From: Cryptomeria japonica
Lineage: Eukaryota; Streptophyta; Pinopsida; Cupressales; Cupressaceae
Assembly (NCBI RefSeq): GCF_030272615.1
Contig: NC_081413.1
Location: forward strand, 554,863,136 to 554,927,135
DNA length: 64,000 nucleotides
Reading direction: 5' to 3'
The notes under the pieces were generated by a model. That model made no database searches and was not told where the DNA came from. It saw only the letters and a program-made list of their open reading frames with translations. This document shows positions 46,650 to 58,440 of this stretch, piece by piece; the stretch's first letter is position 1, and each line of letters opens with the position of its first letter. The translations under genes were made by a program, and so were the position numbers.

Positions 46650-47230
46650 TCGTGGGAAGTACAGTTCGACCAAAATGATCGTAATTCAAGTTTTCGATGA
46701 AAGCCTTGTCTTCGACCGAGTGCTTTAATCTTTCATCGAAAGCCCATTCTCCTCAATATTATTTTTTCGGTGAGTAGCCCATGTCGAGAAGCCATTTTCA
46801 AGACTCATCGAAACCGTCTTTTCATTGACAAACTTTCTTTCGATAAGTCATTCGCAAGTTTCATCGAAATCATATTTTGATGAGTTCTTTTCTTCGGTGA
46901 AAGTTCATGTAAGTTCATCGAAAGTCCTTTTCCTTCGATATCCCCTTTTATCGATAAAACACCTCTGTTCTTGTTCAACATTATGTTATCGATGAGATTT
47001 GCATTTCGATGAATGCTTTATGAGTTTCTTCGGTAGTTATATTTCTTCGAAATCACATTTTGCCTTTTGCTTTTTGTTTTCACTTTTCGATGAAACTTGG
47101 AGTATCGATGAGTGGTTTCCTGTATTTATCGAAGGTGACCTTTTGCCGAAACACTTTTACCTAGTGCTTTACACGTCATACTTTATTTCGATGAAAGCAC
47201 TCTTTCGATGAATCTTCTTTTGAAATGCTC
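46650..47230. repeat. Cluster of TCGATGA / TCATCGA motifs 5' of the antisense ORF
   Basis: Eleven exact TCGATGA or TCATCGA cores counted by eye (near 46695, 46733, 46803, 46862, 46915, 46987, 47006, 47088, 47104, 47189, 47205), often as TTTCGATGAAA or its complement, plus about nine near-copies (TCGATAA, TCGGTGA, TCGAAAT). Both orientations are mixed and spacing is irregular. It is a CpG-rich island in CpG-poor surroundings, directly upstream of the minus-strand ORF starting at 46393. A TATATATATATAT stretch lies further upstream at about 47281-47295. Possibly protein-binding sites or a structured leader; inference. Confidence 0.7.
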
Positions 47231-47439
47231 GATACGATCTATTAGCCGAAAAATCTTTTAGTCTTCACTCCTATGGAAGTATATATATATATATTATTTC
47301 ACATATAGTATTCAACAAGTTGCATATCAACTCTCAACACCAGATGGAGAACCTTTGGAGGATCCTATCAACAACATGCACCTTTTTATTTTTACACATA
47401 GTTTTTCAGAGTATCCTAATAAAAATTACAAAGAAAATA

Positions 47440-47620
47440 ATTTAAAAAAAAAATGTCACTATGGTGAAAACCTAGCAAACAAGCGCCTTGTGATAAAAAA
47501 AATGAAAAAAATTGGAAAAAGTAAAGAGAAATAAATTCATCCAATGGTGAAAACCACTTTGGTGGTGCCCTGGGCAAGTACCATGGTGAAAACCAGGTCA
47601 TCGGTGTCATGTGTAGAGAA
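47440..47620 (+). other. Tat-like gypsy non-coding block with repeated ATGGTGAAAACC
   Basis: ATGGTGAAAACC occurs at about 47460, 47542 and 47581, followed each time by short text such as GGTGGTGCCCTGGGCAAG. Similar blocks lie between pol and the 3' LTR of plant Tat-lineage elements, as I recall. It supports one gypsy element running left to right here. Confidence 0.45.
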
Positions 47621-49032
47621 TTTGCTCCTCCCTCCTTTAGGATTAAATCTCACCCTTTTACTTTGCACACACTCATAGCCTACCATCCCATAATAAACTT
47701 TACCCATTTCCATCATGGCTTGTTATTGATCTACCTAAGATTGGTTGGCCATTCATAATAAACCCCTTTTCACCCTTTCCTTCCATAATAAATTAGGTCC
47801 AATTTGTAACTGGGGGCAAAATCCTAAATCTAGTGATGGAATTTGAACCCTGAGCATCACATATTTTGAGGAGCATCATCTTTTCATTGCTCCTTCTTTT
47901 TGCACACAATCTGCAATAAAGGTCACTTGCATCGTTGATCCATAATAAAGTTTTGTCCTTCTCTACAATAAAAGTTATTTTCATGGATTCAGTCAGTTTC
48001 AAGCGAGACACAATCAACAATGGGCTTTCAACAAATCAAATCTTTTAGCAGACTCTGGCAACGACATGGTTTTTCAAAATTAACTATCCTTTATCAAGAA
48101 AACAACATTGTGACTAGATCAAACATGTTAAAATATGTGGCAAGTGACACTAGTAACTTGAGGATTAAAGTTTATGTTGGTGTCAAGTCTTGGTTTTCTT
48201 TTGATTTTATCTTTTGTGACATGTCTTTTAGCTTTTCCAGGATGCCTCTGACTAGATATTCTATCTTCGGGATGTCTTTGACTAGAAAGGTGAGGATGGG
48301 TTATGTTCACCTATTTTGTTAGTTGTAGATTGTCTCTTAGTAATACTATGGCTTGTCCAAGGATATGAAGACACAGTGAGTCTAGTGTGAAATGGGGCAT
48401 CCCTTGTTTGTGACTGTCTAATATCCATGCAAATAGGTACAATGACTTTCTAGGTAGAACATATATTTGGATGCTCATAACATATTTTCCATAATAAAGC
48501 TCAATGATGATAAAGCACAAGAATCTGTTTTCACCTCCATATCTCCTACCTTCCATCCCCCTTTCTTCTATTTGTCCTCCATTGTCCCTTCCCGAGTCCA
48601 TGTAGCTTGCTATCACATGACTGAGTAATAATGACATGCCAAAAATATCTTCATCTCAGGTAGTGTTTATTTACATCATCACATGTTAGTAAATTTCATC
48701 ATATGCATATAGAAATCATAATAGCATCACATCCTGCACACACCACATATTAATACCTCATATAAGAATTTGCATACTATCCATTCATTTCCATCCTCAT
48801 ATATAACATAAGTATAAGAACAACATAAAAATAATGCATCATATCATGTATATATTTCTTTACATCATATAAGTGATCATAGATCATCATAAATACACAT
48901 CCATACCATAAGCATCATACATAGACTGCATGATCATATAGAATCGTCACATCAAATCACATAATCATAAAGCATATAGAAGCATCACATAAGAACACAT
49001 GCATATAATAATCACAAAGGATAGGTCATCTC

Positions 49033-49063
<31 letters not shown>

Positions 49064-49129
49064 ATGATACAATGATGTCAAAATATCATATGGCTACAAA
49101 ATCACTCAAAGGTGTCTATATCATCATAC
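47621..49129. other. Gene-free stretch, gypsy-internal in character
   Basis: No supported ORF. A GGGGGCAAAATCC purine-rich block near 47812 and long CATCATA/ATCATA-biased sequence at about 48650-49030 are notable. Confidence 0.35.
49039..49063. repeat. GT microsatellite
   Basis: About 12.5 GT units in a row. Confidence 0.95.
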
Positions 49130-50016
49130 AAAAACTAGATCCAAGAGAGCTATGATGAAGAGCCTCTTTGAGAGCCAACAAGCCTTGATGGAATTTGAGC
49201 TCTCGAAGTACCTGCCCCTAGATAATCTCATCTGCCTCCTCCTGCTGACCCTCTTGGTGGTGTCGGTGGACCCATAACACCTCCATTAGAGACCCTTGAT
49301 CCCTCTCAACCTACTATTGCCAATCAAGATTCTTGTCCGTAGCTCCCTACCCTAAGATGTGATGGCACTAGTGCCTCATATAAACTCCACCAATAGGATA
49401 TCTCCTCTCCTGTTGAGATGCAATATGAATATCTCAATCCAGTGTCCCCTATAAAGTAGATTTGGCTATCCTCAACGCATCTGCCACTACTGTATATCAC
49501 TGTATGGTTGTACCCCTCTCTCGGGTGACATCCTAAATCTTTCACCTCAATTAAGTCACCTCTCTCTCAAAATCATTGATCTCGTCGGTCTATCCTTCTG
49601 CAATCTCTCAAAGGGATAATATCTCATCCTCCTCTATATCCCCCTGTTGCTCTATCCTCTTGTCTAGACTTATCTAGAGCACCATGTACCTGGGCTCACT
49701 ATACCTTTTCCATCTAACCCTATCCTTTTCCACCCTACACCTATACCTATATCTATGCTAGCGGTTGTCCTTCTCTCCCTCTATGTGATGTTAGTAGTTT
49801 GCCTCTGTTTCTACCTCCTCCTTGGGCTTCCTCTCCTCATTCTCCATCCCTCTTCCCTCCTTTATCTTATACCATCCTCCTAGCCCCTCCTCCCCTCTGT
49901 CTCCTTTATCGCCCACCTCCATCATCCTCATCTAATCCTGGCACATGCTCTATTGGTTTTGTCAACCATGGGAATGGATGTGCTACAAAATATGTCGCAT
50001 ACTCATCTGATATCCT
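49130..50016 (-). pseudogene. PMD-family pseudogene, 3' part
   Basis: On the minus strand, ISDEYATYFVAHPFPWLTKP follows directly after the copia-3 insertion point, then a Gly/Arg-rich segment (DEDDGGG) and a broken coiled-coil tail reaching about 49150 (EGYNHTVIYSSGRCVED). It continues the frame of the 57362-58440 part once copia-3 is removed. Many stops. The tail has no known function. Confidence 0.6.
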
Positions 50017-51457
50017 TGATGGTATGATGAAAGAATAAGTATCTGGTAGATTACTGAGAGGGGGGGTGAATCAGTAAATAGAAAAATTGATACAAAATTT
50101 CCCAAACTCAAACTCAAACATACAAAGTAAACTTATCAATGAAATACCACTGTCAAGATCAATACTCATAAGAATACCGGTTGACTATTACAACAACTTA
50201 ACAATAATCAACATTTAACTTGTAAACATCCAAATGCTTTATCATATGCCAATGCTTCACTTCTCAATGCTTCTGGTTATCATGCCTTATCTGAAATAAT
50301 TAAGTAGTTAATCAAATCAACCGTAAGATCATAACTATAAAAACATTCACCACATGACACAAGTATTTATACTTGGACAACCCAAATAGGTAAAAATTAT
50401 GGTGAGATGAGACTCACAAGATAATATCTGAACTCTTTTGAAGTTCACCCTATTAGGAGCCAAGCTTGTTAAAGCTTTTACAAAAGTCTTGTTAAGAATT
50501 GATCCTGTTAGTAATCACCCGGTTAAGGGATTGACTACAAATGCCTTGTTAGAAACAAATACCTTGTAAGGAGTAACCTCAGTAGAGGATTTCAAAATCC
50601 AATCTAATGGACCACCTTGTTAGAGAATTTAATAAGTAACCAAGCTTGTTAGAGTTATCCAGTTAGGGGATTTTAATTTTTCTGTAATTGTTAGAAAAAA
50701 ATAGGAGTTTCTTGATCTGTCTGAATAGCACTACACTTTCTTGATCAGATCCATTTAAGATTCTATCTGCCTTTACTCAAACTACAGACTCATTCTTTGG
50801 TTTGACAACCACACACTGAAGTGATTTCTGTCAATTATTGCCAACACTTAACAAAACAACTTCATCGACCTTAAATACAAATCAATTAGGTCGGTAACAC
50901 AACAAAAATCTAATCCTCTCATCGAGATTACAAATAAGTTGGTACAAGCATGACCATTGGATTTCATAACAATCTCTACACATCAATCAAGAAAACCTCA
51001 ACCACTCCTTGATTACCGCTTCATTGAGCCTAGTAACTCATCACGTGCTATGCATTAGATGCAATGCACTCTGCTCATTCCCTAGACAAACAATCGTGCC
51101 AAAAAAAATTGAACTTGCCTTCATATAATGACCTTACGTGTCACCATCATTACCACTCAACATCAGTTCATAAACCAACATAACCAATTCAACAACCTTA
51201 ATCGGTTAGGGTTTAACAAAAACAACTAGTAGGGTTTACAAGATACATAACATAGAAAGGGTTTAACCTTATACTCCGATTACTGGTTCAACTCACAAAC
51301 TTACATACTAGTTTACAATAACCTTCACAAAGTTCTTCCTATCGGTTACAAGACAATATCAACAATAACAACAATATCAACAATATCATTACCGGTTCAA
51401 TTGACATCAATGACAACATAACATATCATTAATGCAATCTTCATGCAAATGCCAACA
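50017..51457 (-). repeat. 3' LTR of copia-3
   Basis: 1,441 bp; on the minus strand TGTTGGCATTTGC..ACCATCA. Contains the short-hairpin array (about 50438-50690) and the CTCTCAGTAATC end motif. Confidence 0.92.
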
Positions 51458-51475
51458 ATATCCCCCTTTGGCATT
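51458..51475 (-). other. Polypurine tract of copia-3
   Basis: Minus-strand TGCCAAAGGGGGATAT next to the 3' LTR. Confidence 0.78.
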
Positions 51476-51785
51476 GATGGCAATACAAAATATCAACACC
51501 ATTGCTTTGTTGTTGTGATTGTAAATAGGAATCTTGGTTTACATTACCAAGTATTCACATGCTCTCTCTGTCTTCAGTTTGTCACTAGTTTTCCTTCCCA
51601 TAATCACATAATTCTTCTCCCCCTTTGACAGCAATGCCAAATTAAAAGTAAAATATGTAATGTTATTCACTGTGCATCAACAACATATTGCAACTTGATG
51701 CTCCCCCTGTGGAATACATCCACTTCTACATCAACCCTTGTAAAATTATGCAAGTGGTTCAGGGACTGATGCAGTCACATCATGT

Positions 51786-54700
51786 TCAACTAACTTCATG
51801 AAGAGGGATGACCCCTAACTAACTTCTAAGATACTCAAAAGTAGTCTTAGGCAGAGGTTTGGTAAAAATATCTGCAAGTTACTCCTTGGCAGAAACATTC
51901 TCTAAGATAACATCTTTGCTCTGAACTTTTTCGCTTAAGAAATGATACTTCAATTCAATGTGCTTGGTTCATGCATGCAAAACATTATTCTTGGAAATAT
52001 TTATGGCACTTGTTTTATCACATAAAATCTTTATAGGTTCTAAAATCTTCATCTTAAAACCTTCCAAAATGTGCCTCATCCAAATAGCCTGTGTGCAGTT
52101 CATATAAGCTGCAACATACTTAGCTTCAGCAGTAGATTGTGAAGTATAACTCTATTTTTTACTACTCCATGAAACAAGCCTTCCTCCAAGAAAAAATGCT
52201 CCATTGTTTATGCTTTTCCGGCCATCAACATTTCCTTCCCAATCGACATCTGTGTATGCCTTCAAATCAAAGTTTCCTTCATATGGATACCATAATCCAT
52301 AGTCAACAGTACCTTTCAGGTATCTAAATATTCTCTTGGTTTCTATCAGGTATGTCTCCTTAGGATTCTTCTAGAATCTAGCAACTATGCCAAACGCATG
52401 GGCTATGTCCGGTCTGCTGTGAACAACATAGTGCAATTTACCAATCATTGAGATGTATTCCTTCTCTTCAACAAACTTAGATTCATCTTCCTTGGACAAA
52501 TTACAACCTATAACCATTGGTGTCCCAATTGGTTTACAGTCACTCATGGCAAATGCCTTCAAAACCTCTTTCACATACTTAGACTGTGTAATGAAAATAC
52601 CATTCTTCATTTGTTGTATCTGCAAGCCTATGAAATTTTTTATTTCCCCTACTAAAGACATTTCAAACTCATTTTTCATTTCCTCTACAAAAATGTTGCT
52701 CATGACATCATTACCTCCAAATATAATATCATCAACAAATACTTCACTGACCAGTATTTCATCTCCTTCAGACCTGAGATATATGTTAGTATCATCACTG
52801 GCTCTTAGAAAGCCTATCTTCATTAGATGTGTATGAAGCCTTTCATACCATGCTCTAGGTGCCTGCTTTAATCCATATAAAGTCTTATGCAATCTGCATA
52901 CCATGTATTTCTCATCAGCCAAAGCATAACCATCTGGTTGCTGTATGTATACCTCTTCTTCCAATATCCCATTCAAAAATGTAGACTTAACATCCATCTG
53001 ATATATCTTGAACTTCTTATGGGATACAAATGCAAGTTCAGTTCTGACACCTAGTCTTTCTACTAGTGTAAAAGTTTCACTATAATCTTCCTTTTCTTCT
53101 TGCACATATGTAACCCTTGTAGACTAATCTTGGCTTGTTGTGAACTACAACACCATCTTCATTCAACTTGTTCCTGTATACCCATTTAGTACCTATAACA
53201 TTCTTATTTACCAGTCGAGGTACTAGGGTCCAAGCATTGTTCTTCTCAATTTGATCCCATTCCTCCTCCATAGCTTTAACCCAATGATCATCACCAAATG
53301 CCTCCTTAGCAGTTCTTGGTACGTTCAATGGTGGAGATCATGCAAGAATTCTCTCCAATTCTTCTTCTGGTTAGTACTCCAGCCTCCTTATCTCCAATAA
53401 TCTGCTCAGGATTGTGATTCAGTCTCACATATCTAGGAATAACATGATCATTATCTTCAGGTTCAGCTTATTCATTGTCATTATATTCTTTTGAATTTAT
53501 CTGTTCTGGTTGGACTGGTGCGTCGAAATTTGCTTTGCCGATTTCAAATTTCACAGTTTTTGGTTCCAAAAACAAAATGCAAGGATCTTAATCCTTTTTC
53601 TCTGAACCAGTTCCTTATGAGACTTCAGGAAATTCATCCACTCGGACATCAACACTCTCAACAATTCTTTGTGTTTGGTTGTTAAAAAATTTGTAGGTCT
53701 TACTCTTGGTGGAATAGCCAAGAAATATGCCTTCATCACTCTTAGCCTCAAATTTTCTAGTGTAATCACCTCTATTAATAAAACATTTGCTTCCAAATAT
53801 CTTTAAATAGCTAACATCAGGTGATCTTCCATACCAATATTCATAAGGAGTCTTTTCCGTACCTCTCTTTACCAGAACCCAGTTCATTGTGTAGATAGTT
53901 GTGCTGACAACTTCTCTCCAGAAGGTTTTTGCTACACCTCCTTGTATCAACATTGTCCTAGCAGCTTCAACAATTGACTGGTTGTTCCTTTCTGTGATAC
54001 CATTTTGTTGTGGTGTCTTTGGTGCAAAAATTTTCCCTTTGATACCATTCTCTTTATAGTACCTAGTGAATTTCTTAGAAGTAAATTCACTACCTTGATC
54101 TGTCCTCAGACATTTTATCTTCTTGCCATTCTCTTTCTCAGCTAAGGCCCTGAATGCCTTGAACTTACCAAAAGCTTCATCTTTATCCTTCAAGAATGTG
54201 ACCCACATCATCCTTGAGCAATCATCAATGAGAATCATAAAATATCTGTCACCTTGAATTCTTTTTGTTCTTATTGGTCCACGAAGATCTGTATGAACCA
54301 AATCTAACAAGTGCTCCACTGAAAAGGATTTGCTTTTGAAAGTTGAAGAAGTCATCTTTCCTAACTGACATTCTTTGCAAAGAGCATTAACCGGTTTGTC
54401 TGAGGCAAACCTCTCACTGTCTTGGACTTACTCACTTTAACAATGTTATCAAAGTTTATATGATAAAATCTCCTATGCCAAAGCCATTTATCATCTATTT
54501 TTGCAATAATATAGTTGCTAACTTTAGAATTAAGATGAAACAGGTTTCCTTTAGTTTGTTTCCCTGTTGCAATCAATTCACCTTTGTTGTCAAAGATTTT
54601 GCACATACCATTTTTAAACTCCAGTGGATATAGAAGATTTTTCTTTAGTCCTTCAATCCAGTAGACATCATCAGCACCGCTCTTCCCATTAAGAGAAATA

Positions 54701-55862
54701 ACTACTTTACCTTAAACCATGCAGGGTGAGTTATTGCCAAATCTAACAACACCACCATCAAATTCTTTCTAGGAAAGAAATTTGCTCCGATCATTGGTCA
54801 TATGATGTCAACAACCACTATCAATGATCCAATCATCAGAGTTATCCATCCTAGATACTAATGCCTCTTGGTCTGATATCTCTTCCTTAATAGCTACAAA
54901 CACAACATCTTCACTAGCATCACCATCACATTCTTCATCAGTGATACCACTATCAATAGCAATAAGACAATCTCTCTTGCCTTTACTCTTATACTTCTTG
55001 AATTTATCTCTCTCGTGTCCATTTTTACCATTAGGACAATTAGCCGCTATGTGACCAATCTTGTTGCATGCAAAAATTTTTAAAGGTAATTTACCTCTAT
55101 ATTTACCAATGCCTCTAGGCAACTACTTTGCCAACAATGCATCAAGTTCCACTAAACCATCTTCATCGTCAACATCTCTGCTGGATCTACATTCATAACC
55201 ATGACTAGTATCTCTACTTTTTTCATATAGATGGGTTAGAAACAAAAGCTCTTAGTGCAGACTCATATTTCTATACACTACCATGATAACCATTTAATTC
55301 AAAAGCAGTAAGCTTTCCAATGATGGAGTCAAGAGTTACCTTAGTTTTGTCAATGGACTTCAGCTCCTGAATAGATGCAACTCAAATAGCATAGATCGGT
55401 AGCAGGGTTCTCAGTACCTTATTGATTATTGTGGCATCTTCCACTTTCCCTCTTGTACTCTTAATTTCAGTGACTATCTCTTTTATCCTTTGACCATACT
55501 ACTGGATATTCTTACCTTCAAACATCCTCATGTCATCAAACTTTCCTCTTAAACTCTCTTCTTTAGAAATCTTAACATGTTCATCACCACTATAAATCTC
55601 TTCAAGTTTTTTCCATACTTCATACGCTGTTTCAAGACCATGAACATCTACATATTCAACATCAGGTAATAGCCTCCAATGCTTGATGATTTCCTTGTTG
55701 TTCTTTCTTCTGATCATCAGTCAGAATTCTAGTAGGTGCAATATACTTAGTATCTACATGATCTCAATACTGACTTCCCAGACTCTTGATGTAAATCTTC
55801 ATTCTGTCGCTCCATATCCTATAGTTTTCTCTGTTGAACTTCGGACCTTCCTTCTTCATCAT
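51786..55862 (-). pseudogene. Copia-3 gag-pol polyprotein, frameshifted and with stops
   Basis: Starts ATGATGAAGAAGGAAGG at 55862. Gag is heavily broken; an open piece (55717-55499) has ADVEYVDVHGLETAYEVWKK-like sequence. Zinc knuckle near 55060 as FACNKIGHIAANC, missing the first Cys. Protease WIIDSGC near 54815. Integrase is the best preserved part: a 246-codon open frame (54355-53615) with DLRGPIRT, TDQGSEF and NGITERNN, so all three catalytic acids remain. Reverse transcriptase 53328-52371 with FVDDIIFGG near 52725, in two frames. RNase H and the C-terminus (LHEVS, TGA at 51786) follow with stops. Inactive, but with less damage in pol than copia-2 gag. Confidence 0.9.
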
Positions 55863-55918
55863 GATCTAGCAGATCTTTTCCTCAAGCTATTAGGCTTAGA
55901 CCTTAGAGGACCTGAGAT

Positions 55919-55932
55919 GTTTTGATACTAAT
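55919..55932 (-). other. Degraded primer-binding site of copia-3
   Basis: Minus-strand ATTAGTATCAAAAC next to the 5' LTR; G-to-A changes relative to ATTGGTATCAGAGC. Confidence 0.7.
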
Positions 55933-57361
55933 TAATGGTATGATGAAAGAATAAGTATTTGGTAGATTACTGAGAGGGGGGGAGTGAATCAATAAATATA
56001 AAAAATGATACAAAACTTCCCAAACTCAAACTCAAACATACAAAGTAAACTTATCAATGAAATACCACTGTCAAGATCAATACTCCTAAGAATACCGGTT
56101 GACTATTACAACAACTTAACAGTAAACAACATTTAACTTGTAAACATCCAAATGCTTTATCATATGTCAATGCTTCTGGTTATCATGCCTTATCAGAAAT
56201 AATTAAGTAGTTAATCAAATCAACCATAAGATCATAACCATAAAAAAATTCACCACATGACACAAGTATTTATACTTGGAAAACCCAAATAGGTAAAAAC
56301 CATAGTGAGATGAGACTCACAAGATAATATCTGAACTCTTCTGAAGTTCGCCCTGTTAGGAGTCAAGCTTGTTAAAGCGTTTACAAAAGTCTTGTTAAGA
56401 ACTTATCCTGTTAGGAATCACCCAGTTAAGGGATTGACTACAAATGCCTTGTTAGAAGCAAATACCCTATAAGGAGTAACCTCAATAGAGGATTTGGAAA
56501 TCCAATCTAATGGACCACCTTGTTAGAGGATTTAATAATTAACCAAGCTTGTTAGAGCTTACCCGGTTAGGGGATTTTAATTCTTTTGTAATTGTTAGAA
56601 AACAACAGGAGTTTCTTGATCTGTTTGAATAGCACTACACTTGCTTGATTAGATCCATTTAAGCTTCTATCTGCCTTTACTCAAACTGCAAATTTATTCT
56701 CCGATTTGGTAACCACACACTCAGCTGATTTTTGTCAATTCTTGACAACACTTAACAAAAAAAGTTCATCGATCTTAAATACAAATCAATTAGGTCGGTA
56801 ACACAACAAAAATCTAATCCTCTCATCGAGATTATAAACAAGTCGGTACAAGAATGACCGTTGGATTTCATAGCAATCTATACACATCAATCAAGAAAAC
56901 TTTAACCGCTCCTTGATTACCACTTCATCAAGCTCAATAACTCATCACACACTTTGTATTAGATGCAATACACTTTGCTCATTCCCTAGACAAACAATCC
57001 TGCCAAAACATTTTGAAATTTTCTTCATACAGTGACCTTACGTGTCACCATCATTACTGCTCAACATCATATCATAAACCAACATAACCAATTCAACAAC
57101 CTTAATTGGTTAGGGTTTAACAAAAACAACTGGTAGGGTTTACTGGTTACATAACGTAGAAAGGGTTTAACATTTTACTCTAATTACTAGTTCAACTCAC
57201 AAAATTACATATCGGTTTACAATAACCTTCACAAAGTTCTTCCTACTGGTTACAAGACAATATCAATAATAACAACAATATCAACAATAGCATTACCAAT
57301 TCAATTGACATCAATGACAACATAACATATCATTAATGCAATATTCATGCAAATGCCAACA
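55933..57361 (-). repeat. 5' LTR of copia-3
   Basis: 1,429 bp on the minus strand, from TGTTGGCATTTG at 57361 to ATTA at 55933 (expected ATCA; a transition). Confidence 0.92.
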
Positions 57362-58440
57362 ATCTTGACATCAACTACATTAGGAAAAATGTCCCATGGT
57401 ATAGTAATCATATGTTGGAATTGTTTGAGGGATGCATCATATGACAAAATTGGTCCCCAGTGGTCCTACTCCCTTACTGTACAAGCAAACTCTTCTGGTC
57501 CTTGTGGCATCTGCTATACCCTGTCAAACTTCATAGTAATCCTATCAATCAATAATCGATCCAAAAAGTTGGGCATCCGCTTGATGAGATACCTACCGTG
57601 GAAACAAAATGGTAGCTCTCTCACATCCTGTACTCCCAAACCTCACAATATAGATATAGCCTCCATATGACACTATCAATGTCCTCTATAACTCACCACT
57701 AGTACTCTAGCTTCCCAATTCATGACTGGGAAGTAATCATGCTATAAAAATGTACATTTGCCTGGTCGTGTCCTCTAAATAAAAAGTGAATAGGTTGTGT
57801 CACTACTATATGCTCATAGGCCCACACCTTTAGTAATGTAGCCTCGCCTCCCATATCACAACCACCAATGTATACAAACTAATGGAGCTCATGATATACA
57901 TGTCCCAATACACATGGTCCCTAAGCAAATCTCATCCTCTTTGTGATCAAGATCTCTAGTACCCTACCCCACCCTATAGCCAAGTCACGTGTTGCTCTGT
58001 CTGGACATAGGAACCCAATGATAACGCCTCTGACCATTGTAGCCAAGGTTTGTCCACTGGTGTATGTGATCACCCAGCTCAACTGTCTTGGCCTCAACTC
58101 TAGCTCTGGGTCTCTAAAAACTCATCGTAGTGCATCTATGTCTCCTTCCTGGTCATAAACCATTGGATTCTCATGGATCGGTATCCTTTAAATCCTGTAA
58201 ACATCCTCTAATGAGACTAACATCTCACCAGTTGGAAAATGAAACATATAGGTCTTAGAGTGTTGTCTCTTTTCAAGAGTAGTTAGAAGTCTAATGTTAG
58301 CCAAAATCTTAGACATATACATAATATGTCTCAGGCCCATCGCCTCGATCACAACGTGATCATCTACATTCAAATCCATTCACAATCTTTGTATCATTGG
58401 GAATCTCTCCCTAGAGTCAAGATGGGGCAGGTACTCTTGC
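57362..58440 (-). pseudogene. Plant mobile domain (PMD) pseudogene, 5' part
   Basis: Minus-strand frames read VIEAMGLRHIMYMSKI, SKTYMFHFPTGEMLVSLEDV (near 58250-58200), then GFLCPDRATRDLAIGWGRVL, GPCVLGHVYHELH, VTLLKVWAYEH-like and DIDSVIWRLYLYCEVWE. The T.FHLP.GEMT.TLEDV signature is that of the PMD family (also in MAIL1/MAIN proteins and transposon-associated proteins). Many stops and shifts; cut at 57362 by copia-3. Antisense to the gypsy LTR at 59691, so it may be a captured PMD ORF of a gypsy element. Confidence 0.7.

Larger units (their letters stand above)
50017..57361 (-). mobile_element. Copia-3: complete Ty1/copia element, minus strand
   Basis: 7,345 bp. Right LTR 55933-57361 is the 5' LTR, left LTR 50017-51457 the 3' LTR. 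Flanks ATCCT (50012-50016) and ATCTT (57362-57366) form a target duplication with one mismatch. The interrupted PMD pseudogene joins in sense across it. Same family as copia-2: LTR ends, polypurine tract and gag start are alike. Confidence 0.93.

Noticed and set aside
49799-50038. 79-codon plus-strand Pro/Ser/Leu-rich frame
   Set aside because: Complement of the Gly/Arg-rich tail of the PMD pseudogene and crosses the copia-3 boundary.
50438-50690. CRISPR-like or satellite array from repeated short motifs in LTRs
   Set aside because: Units are irregular in length, degenerate and confined to LTRs; no spacer-repeat structure.
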